Source of the DNA: Crocinitomicaceae bacterium
Lineage (GTDB): Bacteria > Bacteroidota > Bacteroidia > Flavobacteriales_D > Crocinitomicaceae
Length of the DNA: 64,000 nt
Assembly: GCA_024643545.1 (NCBI GenBank)
Contig: JAHEMR010000004.1
Coordinates: 1-64,000, forward strand
Direction of reading: 5' to 3'
The notes under the pieces were generated by a model that searched no databases, had not been told where the DNA came from, and worked only from the letters and a program-made list of their open reading frames with translations. The translations under genes and the position numbers were made by a program. Positions 36,462 to 46,804 of this stretch are shown piece by piece. How positions within the stretch are numbered: position 1 is the stretch's first letter; each line of letters begins with the position of its first letter.

Positions 36462-38297
36462 ATGAAAGCGGTTCTCAAACTTTTCCTCATTCCCCTGATT
36501 TTTGTTGGAATGGATCTTTTCTTTAGGGGTGAACTGTTGAAACTATATAGTAGAAATCAGCTCCTTTTTTATTCGTTTTCAGTCGTATTATCCGTCGGCT
36601 TTTTCATTTTGTTAACGCTGGTTTTAAAACTGACTGAAGGTAAACGCTTTTTGTTTTATAGCATTTCACTTTTTGTTTTAATCCCTTTATTTTTCTCGTA
36701 TATTGGATCTTATGCCTTTTTCTCCTTGAATGGTATTTTCCCCAATTATTACACGCTTCTTTACTTCAAAACGGAGCCGAAAAGCGCTATGATGATCATT
36801 AGGGATGTCAGTGGTTGGAAAGAAATCCTATTTTTCCTTATTGGATCCATATCAATGATGCTTTTTATGCGCTGGTTCGTCAAGAACCATGTTTCAAGGG
36901 TTGAAGGAAAGTTCATTCTTGGATTTTCAATCGTTCAATTGCTTTTATTTGAAGTACTCATCACACAACACCAACGCTTCGACCAATGTGCAATCGTCGA
37001 TGCAAACTTCGCTGCATGTGTGCAACGAAACGCCTTTTCGTGGGATGAACACACCAATTTTCAAGGAAAAGGACTTTCTATTCACTTTCCAGCAAAGTTG
37101 ACAAAGACGAAAGCGAAGTCAAATTTAAACGTCATTGTTTTTGTGTTTGAGAGTTTCAGAAAACGTAGTTTACAAATTTACGGTCATCAGCGACCAACGA
37201 CTCCTGCGCTATCGAAATTCGCTAAGGAAAACCCAGATGCATTTTATCGATTTGATCAACCCGTAAGCATTGCTTCAACTACTATGCTCGCCGTTCCTGC
37301 AATAATGACTGGAATTGGTCCATATCAGGATAGCAGTATTTTGTATCACCAACCCATGATTTTTGAAATGGGGCAACAGTTAGACTACCGTACGTTTTTC
37401 CTGTCTTCACATACACTTAAATGGTACCGATTTGATCGTTTTTACCATCAAACGAATTTAGATTACTTATGGAATAAAGATAATTCTGGACTACCCTACT
37501 TTAACGACTTGGGAATCAAGGATGTCAACACTATGGCTCAATTAAATAAACAACTCCGCATCAAAAAGAAACCATTTTTCGGAGTAGTTCAACTAAACAC
37601 TACCCATTTTCCTTTTCACGTACCTAAAAAAGCAGAACGTTGGAATGCGTCCTTCGAAGATTCTTATGACAATGCTGTGCGGTATCAGGATCAATTAATT
37701 GGACAATTTTTACAGCAATTGAAGAAACAAGGATTATTAAACAACACCGCGGTCTTTTTTGTAAGCGACCATGGTGAATCACTCATGGAACACCACAATA
37801 TAGGACACGCGGAAACAAATTACACCGAAACAATAAGCATTCCATTAATGGCTTATATTCCATCAAGTTATTTGAGCAAGCAACAAAAAATACACTTGAA
37901 AAGAAATCAAAAAAGACTAACATCAAACATTGACATTGCGCCTTCTATTTTAGAACTTTTGCATCTATCAAAAAATCCCTCATGGGAAAATTGGAAAAAA
38001 AACTATACTGGTTACAGCTTACTTTCTCCTATTCCAAGAAAACGTAAGGTCATTTCATTGAATAATAATCAAATTACCAATTTCAATACTGGATTGTCTG
38101 TTACTACCGAAAAATGGCATTTCTTATTCCGCACGAATATTGTACCGAACAGACAGGAGTTTTATTGGTGGCGAAAGGATAAAAAAGAACGATATAACGT
38201 CAGAAACCACATGAATAAAATGCAGCAGCAAGAGGTCATGGATGCCATCCATCCATATCCTGTATGCTCGAAATTTTTAAGCATTTTTAATGAGTAA
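36462..38297 (+). CDS. membrane sulfatase/phosphoethanolamine transferase-like protein
   Basis: 611 residues. Five N-terminal transmembrane helices (about 5-20, 34-54, 63-86, 120-138, 152-168), then an alkaline phosphatase-superfamily domain. Metal ligands and nucleophile are visible: FVFESFRKRS (E230), IASTTML (T273/T274) and FFVSDHGES (D436, H437). The class includes LtaS and EptA relatives; the substrate may be a lipid head-group donor, but this is inferred. Overlaps the convergent PhoD gene by 11 bases. Confidence 0.85.
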   Translation: MKAVLKLFLIPLIFVGMDLFFRGELLKLYSRNQLLFYSFSVVLSVGFFILLTLVLKLTEGKRFLFYSISLFVLIPLFFSYIGSYAFFSLNGIFPNYYTLLYFKTEPKSAMMIIRDVSGWKEILFFLIGSISMMLFMRWFVKNHVSRVEGKFILGFSIVQLLLFEVLITQHQRFDQCAIVDANFAACVQRNAFSWDEHTNFQGKGLSIHFPAKLTKTKAKSNLNVIVFVFESFRKRSLQIYGHQRPTTPALSKFAKENPDAFYRFDQPVSIASTTMLAVPAIMTGIGPYQDSSILYHQPMIFEMGQQLDYRTFFLSSHTLKWYRFDRFYHQTNLDYLWNKDNSGLPYFNDLGIKDVNTMAQLNKQLRIKKKPFFGVVQLNTTHFPFHVPKKAERWNASFEDSYDNAVRYQDQLIGQFLQQLKKQGLLNNTAVFFVSDHGESLMEHHNIGHAETNYTETISIPLMAYIPSSYLSKQQKIHLKRNQKRLTSNIDIAPSILELLHLSKNPSWENWKKNYTGYSLLSPIPRKRKVISLNNNQITNFNTGLSVTTEKWHFLFRTNIVPNRQEFYWWRKDKKERYNVRNHMNKMQQQEVMDAIHPYPVCSKFLSIFNE

Positions 38298-39315
38298 AAC
38301 GCAACGATTTCCAAGGAATCACTTGATTTATTCTCACCGTATTTGTCCCGTCAATAATCGAAAGCCCAACCGATTTTCGCCTGCAATCAATTTCGATTAA
38401 TCCAAAATGATTTTCCATGACAGGACCTTCGATCCGATTTGTGTTTGGCGTTGCAAAATGCCACGATTGAGAAATGCCACTTGCCGTTAAATCGTAGATC
38501 GGATAAAACCCAGGCATCCTCACTTCAGATAATTCAGCATAATGCACATCACCCGATATAAAAAGAACACCATTTGCTTTGGTTTCTTGAATAAGCTCAA
38601 ACATGTGTTTTTTTTCTGATGGGAAATTATTCCAAGATTCATAGCCATTGTAACTGTGTCCAAATTGAGTAGAACTTCCGATAATTCGAACATCTGCTTT
38701 TTTAAGAAGTTGCTTTCTTAACCAATTCCACTGTTCATTTCCTAAAAAAGAAGAATCTGAACTTACAGTTGGAACATAATCTAAATCATAGAAAAAACTT
38801 GAATCCTTTTGGTCCCGTTGTGCATCAAATCGCGTTAAATCCGAACGAAAGGTCCGTGTATCTAATAAAATTAATTGAATCGTTTTCAAGCCTTTTCGAA
38901 ATAAATACGAGGTGTATATTCCATCATGTTGGTATCGTTCAGATTTTTTGGGTTCTTCAAAAAAAGATAAAAATAGTTGCTTTGAAACGTCTTTTAATGG
39001 ATAGTATTTCCCAGCATCGTTTTCACCAAAATCGTGATCATCCCATGTCGCTAAAATTGTAGTTTGAGTCTTCAAATAGTCAAAATTGGGATTTTTTGCT
39101 AGTTGGTCGTATTTGCTTTTGAGCACATTTTCATCCCTTGAATCCCCGTAGATATTATCTCCTAAATAAACGAAGTAATCAGGTTTTAGATCTCCGATAT
39201 TTCGCAATATTGGCAAAGGCTGGTCTTGATGAGAACATGATCCAAAAGCAATAGTTACGTTTTGAGCATGACAAATTGCACACAAAAACACACAAAAGAA
39301 AAAGGTATATTTCAT
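38287..39315 (-). CDS. exported PhoD-like alkaline phosphatase
   Basis: 342 residues. The signal peptide ends ...ICHAQ. The calcineurin-like phosphoesterase pattern is clear: FGSC, YLGDNIYGD, ATWDDHDFGEND, RIIGSSTQFGHSYNG, FISGDVHYAELSE. PhoD enzymes hydrolyse phosphate mono/diesters outside the cytoplasm. The PhoD N-terminal Ig-like domain is missing, as is common in the short Bacteroidota form. Single gene. Confidence 0.9.
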   Translation of the reverse strand: MKYTFFFCVFLCAICHAQNVTIAFGSCSHQDQPLPILRNIGDLKPDYFVYLGDNIYGDSRDENVLKSKYDQLAKNPNFDYLKTQTTILATWDDHDFGENDAGKYYPLKDVSKQLFLSFFEEPKKSERYQHDGIYTSYLFRKGLKTIQLILLDTRTFRSDLTRFDAQRDQKDSSFFYDLDYVPTVSSDSSFLGNEQWNWLRKQLLKKADVRIIGSSTQFGHSYNGYESWNNFPSEKKHMFELIQETKANGVLFISGDVHYAELSEVRMPGFYPIYDLTASGISQSWHFATPNTNRIEGPVMENHFGLIEIDCRRKSVGLSIIDGTNTVRINQVIPWKSLRFTH

Positions 39316-39445
39316 CTTACGAAGATATTCCTTTGTTCAAATGAACCCGCTAGATTCAACTATATTTTAGTAAAAATCATCATTTAGGCAACTTTAACTT
39401 GATTTTTTGCGTTATTGCAAATACCTAAACTGACTAACTACCTAC

Positions 39446-42400
39446 ATGCGTGTATTACTAGCTGTATTTTTTCTTGCATTTACGTTTTTTTCGCGTGGAC
39501 AAACACCTACAGCTAATTTTACCGCAAATCCTTTGGTTGTCTGTGTCGGTGTTCCCGTAAATTTCACAAATACCTCAACGCCGAATGGCGGAAGTGCCAT
39601 TGTTTCGAATGCATGGGACTTTGGAGACGGTGCTCTTTCCTCACAAGCAAGTCCATCGCACGCGTTCAGTACAGCCGGGACATTCACCGTAACTTTAGTT
39701 GTAACAAATGCCAACGGAACAGTAGACGCTGAAATAAAATCTACCTACATCACTGTCAATCCTTTACCCATAGTAGCCTTTTCTGTCAACGGATTGGGAT
39801 GTACTGTTCCACTTACCTTATCTTTTGTCAATAGTTCTTCCAGTGGAGCCAATTTTAGCAATGCATGGAATTTTGGAAATAGTCAAAATTCAACAGCTGC
39901 GAATCCACCGAATATCACCTACAATTCAGCAGGAAATTACACGATTTCCTTAAATGTCACGAATACCACTACCTCGTGTGTTGCAAACAGCACCCAAACC
40001 ATACAAGTTGCAAATTTCCAAGCAGGAATTACGGCACCAACTTTTGGCTGTGTAGGACAAGCCATTTCTTTTCAAGATAATTCAACAGCTGGAGCGAATG
40101 CTTGGAGTTGGAATTTTGGTACACAAGGAACAAGTTCCTTAGAAAATCCTTCCTTTTCTTTCAATGCTCCCGGAACGTATACCGTACAACTCACTTCACA
40201 AAATACGAGTTCCGGTTGTACCTCTGCCATCACTCAACCCATCAATATTCAAGCAAACACCAATCCGAACTTTAGTGCAAATCCAACCTCAAATTGTGCC
40301 CCAGGATCAATTCAATTTACAAGTTCTACCACCATACCAGGTACATATGTTTGGAACTTTGGTGATGGTCAAACCTACACCGGATTAACACCGCCTCCCC
40401 ATATTTATGCACAAAGTGGTTATTACGATGTTACATTGACACTAACCACTGCTGCCGGATGTTCAGGTACAACCACACTCAATGACTACATTCACATGAC
40501 CAATGTTCAAGCGGGATTTTTTGCAATCGATACTGCAGGATGTGACCCACTTGTCGTAAATTTCGTTGACACCTCATTTACCCCATCAAATCCAATTGTA
40601 TCATGGCAATGGAATTTTGGAAATGGGAATACCTACAATGGGCATTTTCCACCAAATCAAACCTATCCAATTGGCGTTTACGATGTTCAATTAATTATCA
40701 CCACACAATCAGGTTGTACCGATACCATCATTAAAAATGATTATGTCACTGTCGGACACATTGACTCCGTACATTTTACATACACTCCCATGATTGCGTG
40801 TTCCAATGAAAATGTGAATTTTACGAGTTCCACCTATATCTCCGTTCCTCATAATGCCAACGAAGTCACTTATTTCTGGGATTTTGGCGATGGCAACTCC
40901 ATTGATCAGAATCCAACACACCAATTTGAATCTGATACCGGATATTTCGATGTGACATTCATTGCCGACTTTAGGGGCTGCAAGGACACCTTCACAGTGG
41001 AGGATGCTGTCTATATTCTTGCTCCAATCGCTCAATTTTCACCAAGTTCATTTTTATTTTGTAATCCGAGCTCATTCCCAGTTAACGTAGCGATAGATGA
41101 TAATTCAATTCACGGAGTACTTTCCGACAATGTCGCAATGCATTATGAATTCTTTGATAACACACCAAATGTAAATTTCACCAATGCCCAACTCGATGTC
41201 CCCAATGGGGGTAACACGAGTCACACGTATTCGACTTATGGAACCTATAATATCGAACAGGTCATCCACAACTACACAACTGGTTGTTCGGATAGTATTA
41301 CAACGGCGATTACGATTTCGCAACTCGCTAGTCAGTTTACCATGTCGAATGACACGGTTTGTAATGGAACAGCGATTAACCTAACGGATATCAGTACTTC
41401 ATGGTCCAATGGAACTTCATCACATCCAGTTAATGATTGGTATTACAACATGGGGAATGGACAATCTATTCACAATGGTCCAAATCAAAGTTATACATAT
41501 CCAGCACCAGGTAATTATACGATTTCATTAATGGTACTCAATAGCGCAGGTTGTACTTCAACTGTCGCGCACACGGTGAAAGTAGTAAACAAGCCGATAT
41601 CGGGGATTCTCGCCAATAATTATGCAGGTTGTTCACCTTACACGGTTCCATTCACAAATACATCCTTTAGCCTAGCAAATGGACTTCCACTCAGTTCGTT
41701 TAGCACAAGTTTCTCGGATGATAATTCCACATTAGTTACGAATAACGTAAATCAACCGATTGTTCATACCTTCTTTGGAGAAGGCGCATATACCGCAACC
41801 ATCGTTGCGACTGATATTTTTGGTTGTACATCTTTGCCTAGTGGCGTTACCATCACCATTACCAAACCCCATGCTGATTTCAACATTGATTCTGTTTTAT
41901 GTGATTTGGATACAAATGTCACCGTAAATCAGTCAACTGGGACAGGAAATTTGAGTTACGAATGGATCCTGAATGGCACAAGCATTGGGACTAATACTGA
42001 CACGCTAGTCACTTTAACCAATCCACACAATGGGCAACTTTCCAACTCCCACATTCTCACCTTAGTCACAACGGATGGAAACGGCTGTAAGGATACCATG
42101 AATCGCACATTAATCATGTCTACTCCCCATGCCATTCCGAATTTCTATTTCACTGGAGCTGTTCCAAATGCCAACGGAGATTACGATTGTCCACCTATCT
42201 TTTGTCACTTCCAAGATTCCTCTTTTTCGTATGGGAATATCACCGGTTGGAATTGGTCCTTTGGAAATGGGAATAATTCCATTCTTCAGGATCCATCCAA
42301 TACGTTGGTAACAAACGGAACCTTTGATTTAAATTTTAGTGTAACTGATGAGTTTGGGTGCACCGATGATTCCACAGTCCTTGACTACATTTCCATTGGT

Positions 42401-43195
42401 GGACCAATGGGAACACCGAATTATCTCCAAGGAACAACAATCTGTGCCCAAGGTGCTCAGTTTTTCCTTAGCAATGTGTCCGACATTGACAGTTTGGTTT
42501 GGAATTTAGGTGATGGCACCCAATATGTTGACTCCATGAATTTCAATTATTTCTATGCTACACCTGGAACCTATGAACCTTCGGTTACCATATTTGATTC
42601 TGTCGGATGTCAAATTTTAATTCCTTTAGACCCAATCACCGTAAATGACGACGATTTAGATGCTTTATTTGTTCCCAATCCCGTTTATGCAAATATCAAC
42701 GGAATCATTGATTTCATGGATCAATCGACATTTACAAATGCCCCAATCGTTAGTTGGACCTGGAATTTAGCCAACGATTCTAGTTTCACATGGAATAGCA
42801 ATACAGCTCCTTCCACTTCGTTCTCGCAGGGTGGGTCCTATGTCATTTCACTCACTGTTGTAGACCAGCTTGGATGTGTTTCATCCTATGAAACCACCGT
42901 TTTTGTTAGTGATCCCGATATTTGGGTTCCAAATGTTTTTACACCGAATGGTGATGGGATAAACGATTTCGTTGTGTTGCCTTACCCAGCATTTAAATCT
43001 TATGACATTTCGATATTCAATCGTTGGGGTAATTTAGTGAGCATACTCGAGGATCAATCCGGTATAGCCGTTTGGGATGGACTATCCACCGATGGAAAAC
43101 CGCACACAGACGGTGTTTATTTTTATTTATTGACCGGAGAAATGCTCGGTGGAACCGAAGTGAAAAAGCAAGGATTTATAACCTTGATTCGTTAA
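39446..43195 (+). CDS. large PKD-repeat T9SS cargo protein, type B sorting domain
   Basis: 1249 residues, with signal peptide MRVLLAVFFLAFTFFSRGQ. About ten to twelve PKD-type beta-sandwich units follow, each marked by W-x-F-G-D/N (WDFGDG, WNFGNG, WSFGNG, WNLGDG) and paired cysteines (GC-x-T). The last about 85 residues form a type B T9SS C-terminal domain (gliding-motility-associated CHU_C type): WVPNVFTPNGDGINDF, FNRWGNLV, WDG and DGVYFYLL. It should be exported across the outer membrane and attached to or released from the cell. Adhesin-like; the ligand is unknown. Ends overlapping a convergent lipoprotein gene by 4 bases. Confidence 0.92.
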   Translation: MRVLLAVFFLAFTFFSRGQTPTANFTANPLVVCVGVPVNFTNTSTPNGGSAIVSNAWDFGDGALSSQASPSHAFSTAGTFTVTLVVTNANGTVDAEIKSTYITVNPLPIVAFSVNGLGCTVPLTLSFVNSSSSGANFSNAWNFGNSQNSTAANPPNITYNSAGNYTISLNVTNTTTSCVANSTQTIQVANFQAGITAPTFGCVGQAISFQDNSTAGANAWSWNFGTQGTSSLENPSFSFNAPGTYTVQLTSQNTSSGCTSAITQPINIQANTNPNFSANPTSNCAPGSIQFTSSTTIPGTYVWNFGDGQTYTGLTPPPHIYAQSGYYDVTLTLTTAAGCSGTTTLNDYIHMTNVQAGFFAIDTAGCDPLVVNFVDTSFTPSNPIVSWQWNFGNGNTYNGHFPPNQTYPIGVYDVQLIITTQSGCTDTIIKNDYVTVGHIDSVHFTYTPMIACSNENVNFTSSTYISVPHNANEVTYFWDFGDGNSIDQNPTHQFESDTGYFDVTFIADFRGCKDTFTVEDAVYILAPIAQFSPSSFLFCNPSSFPVNVAIDDNSIHGVLSDNVAMHYEFFDNTPNVNFTNAQLDVPNGGNTSHTYSTYGTYNIEQVIHNYTTGCSDSITTAITISQLASQFTMSNDTVCNGTAINLTDISTSWSNGTSSHPVNDWYYNMGNGQSIHNGPNQSYTYPAPGNYTISLMVLNSAGCTSTVAHTVKVVNKPISGILANNYAGCSPYTVPFTNTSFSLANGLPLSSFSTSFSDDNSTLVTNNVNQPIVHTFFGEGAYTATIVATDIFGCTSLPSGVTITITKPHADFNIDSVLCDLDTNVTVNQSTGTGNLSYEWILNGTSIGTNTDTLVTLTNPHNGQLSNSHILTLVTTDGNGCKDTMNRTLIMSTPHAIPNFYFTGAVPNANGDYDCPPIFCHFQDSSFSYGNITGWNWSFGNGNNSILQDPSNTLVTNGTFDLNFSVTDEFGCTDDSTVLDYISIGGPMGTPNYLQGTTICAQGAQFFLSNVSDIDSLVWNLGDGTQYVDSMNFNYFYATPGTYEPSVTIFDSVGCQILIPLDPITVNDDDLDALFVPNPVYANINGIIDFMDQSTFTNAPIVSWTWNLANDSSFTWNSNTAPSTSFSQGGSYVISLTVVDQLGCVSSYETTVFVSDPDIWVPNVFTPNGDGINDFVVLPYPAFKSYDISIFNRWGNLVSILEDQSGIAVWDGLSTDGKPHTDGVYFYLLTGEMLGGTEVKKQGFITLIR

Positions 43196-43788
43196 TTTTT
43201 TCGTTGAATTGAATCTGCAAATAAGCGTAAATCATTGCATAGGCGAATGTATTCTTTCAGTTCTGTGTTTTTTACAAAAAGATACTGGGTCAAGGCATTG
43301 TTCAATCGAGTTACATTTAACGATTCCTGCTCAATAAAACCAGTTATTTCTGAATCGTCAATCGCATTTGATTCCATGTCCGATTTTAAATTCCCCAAAG
43401 CTATTTTCTCTTTTTTAAATCCCCTATTCAACAACATCATTCGTAGGCCCAAGGTCATTTCCTTTTCCTCTTCTTCGTACTCACCTTCCCCACCCAATTC
43501 ACTTTCAGCGTCGATAATTTCCTGTAAGGATTTGAAGCGATTCATTTTACGCGAAAGAACAGGTTCTACCTTAGTCGCATAATAATTGTTTTTGATTGCA
43601 AGCTCAATATTAGAAGCCTCTTGTCGCCAATAATTCAAGGAGTCAAATCGATTTACTTCGTAGACATTCGAAAGCGAATCCAATTGCGTTATTAATGCAT
43701 CAATTTGTTTCAACTGCTTGTCCTTATTTGCTGTTGAGCATGAAAAAAGGATTCCAATAAATAACATGCAACTCAATAAACGCATCAT
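43192..43788 (-). CDS. small lipoprotein, function unknown
   Basis: 198 residues. Lipobox FSCS near residue 17, then a charged helical protein (long helices rich in L, E, K, such as QLKQIDALITQLDSL and GEYEEEEKEMTLGL). Length and composition fit periplasmic helical lipoproteins. No family recognised. The first two codons are both ATG; a TACTTTTG box lies on the minus strand (43812-43805), about 17 bases before the start. Confidence 0.7.
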   Translation of the reverse strand: MMRLLSCMLFIGILFSCSTANKDKQLKQIDALITQLDSLSNVYEVNRFDSLNYWRQEASNIELAIKNNYYATKVEPVLSRKMNRFKSLQEIIDAESELGGEGEYEEEEKEMTLGLRMMLLNRGFKKEKIALGNLKSDMESNAIDDSEITGFIEQESLNVTRLNNALTQYLFVKNTELKEYIRLCNDLRLFADSIQRKN

Positions 43789-44233
43789 ATTTCGATTTTT
43801 TTTTCAAAAGTAGTGTTTTGAATTGGAATGAAAACATTGATAGGGGGTGACAAATATTAACGGCCATTAGGCAGGAGGGACTGTCTTTGTGTGAAATATG
43901 GATCACCTAGGTAAGCTACTTCATAAGATTTCGGAGAAACCCTTTGTCGAACAGTCGTGACACCGTTTATGTAAATCTTCGAAATTTTGTTAGGGAGTAA
44001 GGGTGAAATTTAGTTTCTAACTCAAAACAATACAATTTGAAGCTCAAATAGGTCACATTTTGAGCTTGAACTGAATGGACTATTGCGCTCTAATCCTAAC
44101 ATCGAAACTTGCAGAAAATTCAGTTTTCGAAACATTTTATTTAGATAGCTCAAAAAGAAATTTAATTTTCTAAAAAAAACTATCGGAAAAGAGGCTTTTA
44201 AAAGATGTGGGCGAAAGGATTCACCCACTAAGC
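43789..44233. other. 445-base stretch without a gene
   Basis: No open frame on either strand has protein-like composition. One clear inverted repeat is present: AAGCTCAAA/TTTGAGCTT (44040-44048 with 44059-44067, 10-base loop), not followed by a T-run. Otherwise I see only the probable promoter of the lipoprotein gene near 43805-43812 and nothing assignable in the rest. Confidence 0.6.
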
Positions 44234-46357
44234 TCAATTCTTGATAAATTGCTTATTGAACGACGATTTTTCATTGTTGAAATGTAGGAAATAGCTTCCA
44301 ATCGGAAGCTGTGTTATTAATATGGAATTAAATCCCTTATTTAGTACGCCGGAATCTATTTTTTCACCTATAGCGTTATAGATACTATAGTTGTATGGTG
44401 TTAGCGCCTCAACATTTAAGTTGTTTCGCGCTGGATTTGGGAACAATTGAATCATCTCTTCTGCGCTTAAGGATGGTTCTATCCCAGTTGTGTTTAAATT
44501 GTATTTCCAAACGCCATTTTTATTAAAATAAAAACTGCTCCTTGTTCCGGCCAAAAGAATATTTGGATTGCCGGTAATCGTCGTGACATTATACGATTCT
44601 AAACCGTCAGCAAATTCCGACCACGTTTGACCTAAATCGCTCGTTTTGTAAATACCAACCGCGGACATCGAACAGCCCGCATATACGTCTGTCCCCAAGT
44701 TGAAGAGGCATGGGACAGTGCGGTTATCCATGTAGTAGTTGTGCGACCAGTTTGATCCGCCGTTGTCAGAAGTTGCTACACCACCGAGATATTGAGGATT
44801 TGTTGAGCCTCCATATGTTTGTCCTGCAAAAATTGATTGTCCTAACGCAAGGATGGATTTGATTTGATTGATCAGTAAGCCGTTATTTGCGTCAGTCCAG
44901 GAACTCCCTAGGTCATTGGACAGAAAAACACCATGATTGGTTCCAATGTATAGTGAAACACCGTTGTAGGATATCGAGAAAACTAAAATGTCATTGGGTA
45001 ACCCGTTATTAATGACTTGCCAGGTCAAGCCATTGTCTGTGGATTGAAATATGCCTGTTTGATTTGTATTTGTACTACCACTGGTTCCTGCATAGATTGT
45101 ATTGCCAACTGAATATAAACAGCCAACGAATAAACCGTCTAATGAGTTGTTGTCATTGGACCAAAAGAGCCCGTTATTGTTGGAATGGTATACACCTTTA
45201 CCGAAGGTTCCGATGTGTAGGGTATTGTTGTGTTTGAGAATTGACAAGATGGAAGTGTTAGAAGGTATCCCATTATTGATTAAATACCATGAGTCTCCAA
45301 TGTCTGTAGATTTATAAATGCCATTCTTTGTGCCGCAATACAGTTCATTCCCATCCATTTTAATCGCGTTCACCGCCCCACCACCAAATCCAAGTCCAAT
45401 TCCTTCCCAAGTTATACCGTTGTTCACAGACCGATGCACGCCTAACGTAGATCCTGCATAAAGGGTATCGTTCAAAATCGTAAAGTGGAATTCGTCAGGA
45501 AAAGATATATTATAGTCTGCTTGAGACATTCCGGAAGTTGCTTGGGTCCAGGAAAAACCTTGATCCACAGATTTATAAAGTACCCCACCACCTTGGTTTG
45601 GAGAAACTATTTTGCCCATAAAAAGTGTTGAATCAACTGCGAATATGGACAGCTGTGGATTCGTAGAAAGTGGGTTTCCATTAGTGGGAAACCAATACGT
45701 GCCGTAATCGACAGATTTATAGACCGCGTCGTCATTCAATGCAAAAAGGTTAGTACCAATTTTGGTAATTGCCCTGATGGTAGTATCTATAATTCCGTCT
45801 GTTACAGCAGTCCAAGAGTCGCCATTATCATCTGATCTATAAATACCTGAATGACTTGCCGCAAAAAGGAAATTATTGACCTGAGTAAACTCATTAATGA
45901 AAGTACTAGGGATACCTGCAGAAGCGAATGTCCAAGAATTGCAATGATCAGAAGATTTAAATACACCTGTAGTGGTTCCAATAAAAATGTCTTGCCCACT
46001 GATATGAATACATCTGACTTCAAAATTACCCAAGCCAGTATTGGCCTCCATCCAATGATCACCATTGTCACTCGATATATATATGCCATTACCATTACTA
46101 CCACCAACAATAAGAAGGTTGTTCAGGGTACAGATTGCCCTCAAATCGCAGTTTGGTGGCAAGCCATTACTTTTATTTTTCCAGTGAATAGAACTTGTTG
46201 AGGTGCTGATTACGCCCCCAGCAACTGCTGCAAATAGTTCACCGTCCTTAGTGGTTAGACCTTGAACAGCTCCGCTATAGGGCCCGTTTGTAGGCGTCCA
46301 TTGCGCGCGGATTGAAAATGAAAAGAGGATAACTGTAAAGAATAAACAAGATTTCAT
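44234..46357 (-). CDS. T9SS type A cargo protein with BNR/YCF48-like repeats
   Basis: 707 residues, with signal peptide MKSCLFFTVILFSFSIRAQ. More than ten short repeats of the pattern (F/Y)-x-S-x-D-x-G-x-x-W (SSDNGDHW, SVDYGTYW, STDNGLTW, TSDLGQTW) are typical of BNR/sortilin beta-propellers. The last about 70 residues are a type A T9SS sorting domain: LFPNPARNNLNVE, YSIYNAIGEKI and LPIGSYFLHF. Likely secreted and anchored or released. No sialidase catalytic residues are evident, so an exo-sialidase activity is not claimed. Confidence 0.9.
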   Translation of the reverse strand: MKSCLFFTVILFSFSIRAQWTPTNGPYSGAVQGLTTKDGELFAAVAGGVISTSTSSIHWKNKSNGLPPNCDLRAICTLNNLLIVGGSNGNGIYISSDNGDHWMEANTGLGNFEVRCIHISGQDIFIGTTTGVFKSSDHCNSWTFASAGIPSTFINEFTQVNNFLFAASHSGIYRSDDNGDSWTAVTDGIIDTTIRAITKIGTNLFALNDDAVYKSVDYGTYWFPTNGNPLSTNPQLSIFAVDSTLFMGKIVSPNQGGGVLYKSVDQGFSWTQATSGMSQADYNISFPDEFHFTILNDTLYAGSTLGVHRSVNNGITWEGIGLGFGGGAVNAIKMDGNELYCGTKNGIYKSTDIGDSWYLINNGIPSNTSILSILKHNNTLHIGTFGKGVYHSNNNGLFWSNDNNSLDGLFVGCLYSVGNTIYAGTSGSTNTNQTGIFQSTDNGLTWQVINNGLPNDILVFSISYNGVSLYIGTNHGVFLSNDLGSSWTDANNGLLINQIKSILALGQSIFAGQTYGGSTNPQYLGGVATSDNGGSNWSHNYYMDNRTVPCLFNLGTDVYAGCSMSAVGIYKTSDLGQTWSEFADGLESYNVTTITGNPNILLAGTRSSFYFNKNGVWKYNLNTTGIEPSLSAEEMIQLFPNPARNNLNVEALTPYNYSIYNAIGEKIDSGVLNKGFNSILITQLPIGSYFLHFNNEKSSFNKQFIKN

Positions 46358-46602
46358 GTTTTACATAGGTTTGGTAAGTACTTATTCTGAAATATTTAAC
46401 TCAGGAAAGCGGTAAACAAGCATATAACGACGAATGCCTACCTATATTGTGTCAATTCTGAAATATCGAACTTGTTAAGAAAGAATTGGAGAACTTAAAA
46501 AACATGAATATTATTTTAGAATTATGTCAATACGGTAAACTCCATTTGATCTACAAATATCCTTGTGAAAGGCTAATGTTGTGTTTACTGAAAATTTTTA
46601 GG
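46358..46602. other. non-coding interval between the BNR-repeat gene and the tRNA
   Basis: About 245 bases. It should hold the promoter of the BNR-repeat gene on the minus strand; no consensus TAnnTTTG was found close to its ATG, and nothing else could be assigned. Confidence 0.5.
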
Positions 46603-46636
46603 CATAAAAAAAGTCCTGACGTTTCCGTCAGGACTT
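46603..46636 (-). terminator. terminator downstream of tRNA-Phe
   Basis: 11-bp perfect stem (46611-46621 with 46626-46636, loop of 4) and a T-run on the minus strand. Confidence 0.9.
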
Positions 46637-46643
46637 CTGCTAG

Positions 46644-46716
46644 TGGTGCCTCCAGGAATCGAACCAGGGACACAAGGATTTTCAGTCCTTTGCTCTACCA
46701 ACTGAGCTAAGGCACC
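46644..46716 (-). tRNA. tRNA-Phe (GAA)
   Basis: 73 bases, folding as a cloverleaf. Acceptor GGTGCCT pairs with AGGCACC, the anticodon loop is CTGAAAA with GAA as anticodon, and the T-loop is TTCGATT. The CCA end is not encoded; the next bases read CTA. Discriminator base A. Terminator follows. Confidence 0.97.
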
Positions 46717-46792
46717 AGCTATTGGTGGGGCAAATTTAATACTTTTTTTCATTTCTAATCAAAAAGTCAGGTAAATTTCTTTGAAAGCTTCT

Positions 46793-46800
46793 TAACTTCG
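46793..46800 (+). promoter_or_regulatory. candidate -7 box for coaX
   Basis: TAACTTCG (one mismatch to TAnnTTTG) ends 4 bases before the ATG, as for several other genes in the window. Confidence 0.3.
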
Positions 46801-46804
46801 TGAC

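Noticed and set aside
43724..44237. Short minus-strand frames (43724-43906 and 44022-44237)
   Set aside because: Composition is not protein-like, they lack plausible starts, and one crosses the lipoprotein gene start.
44234..46357. Exo-sialidase annotation for the BNR-repeat protein
   Set aside because: Repeats fit a propeller, but no sialidase catalytic residues are visible.
46486..46710. 75-codon plus-strand frame
   Set aside because: It passes through the tRNA-Phe gene and its terminator.
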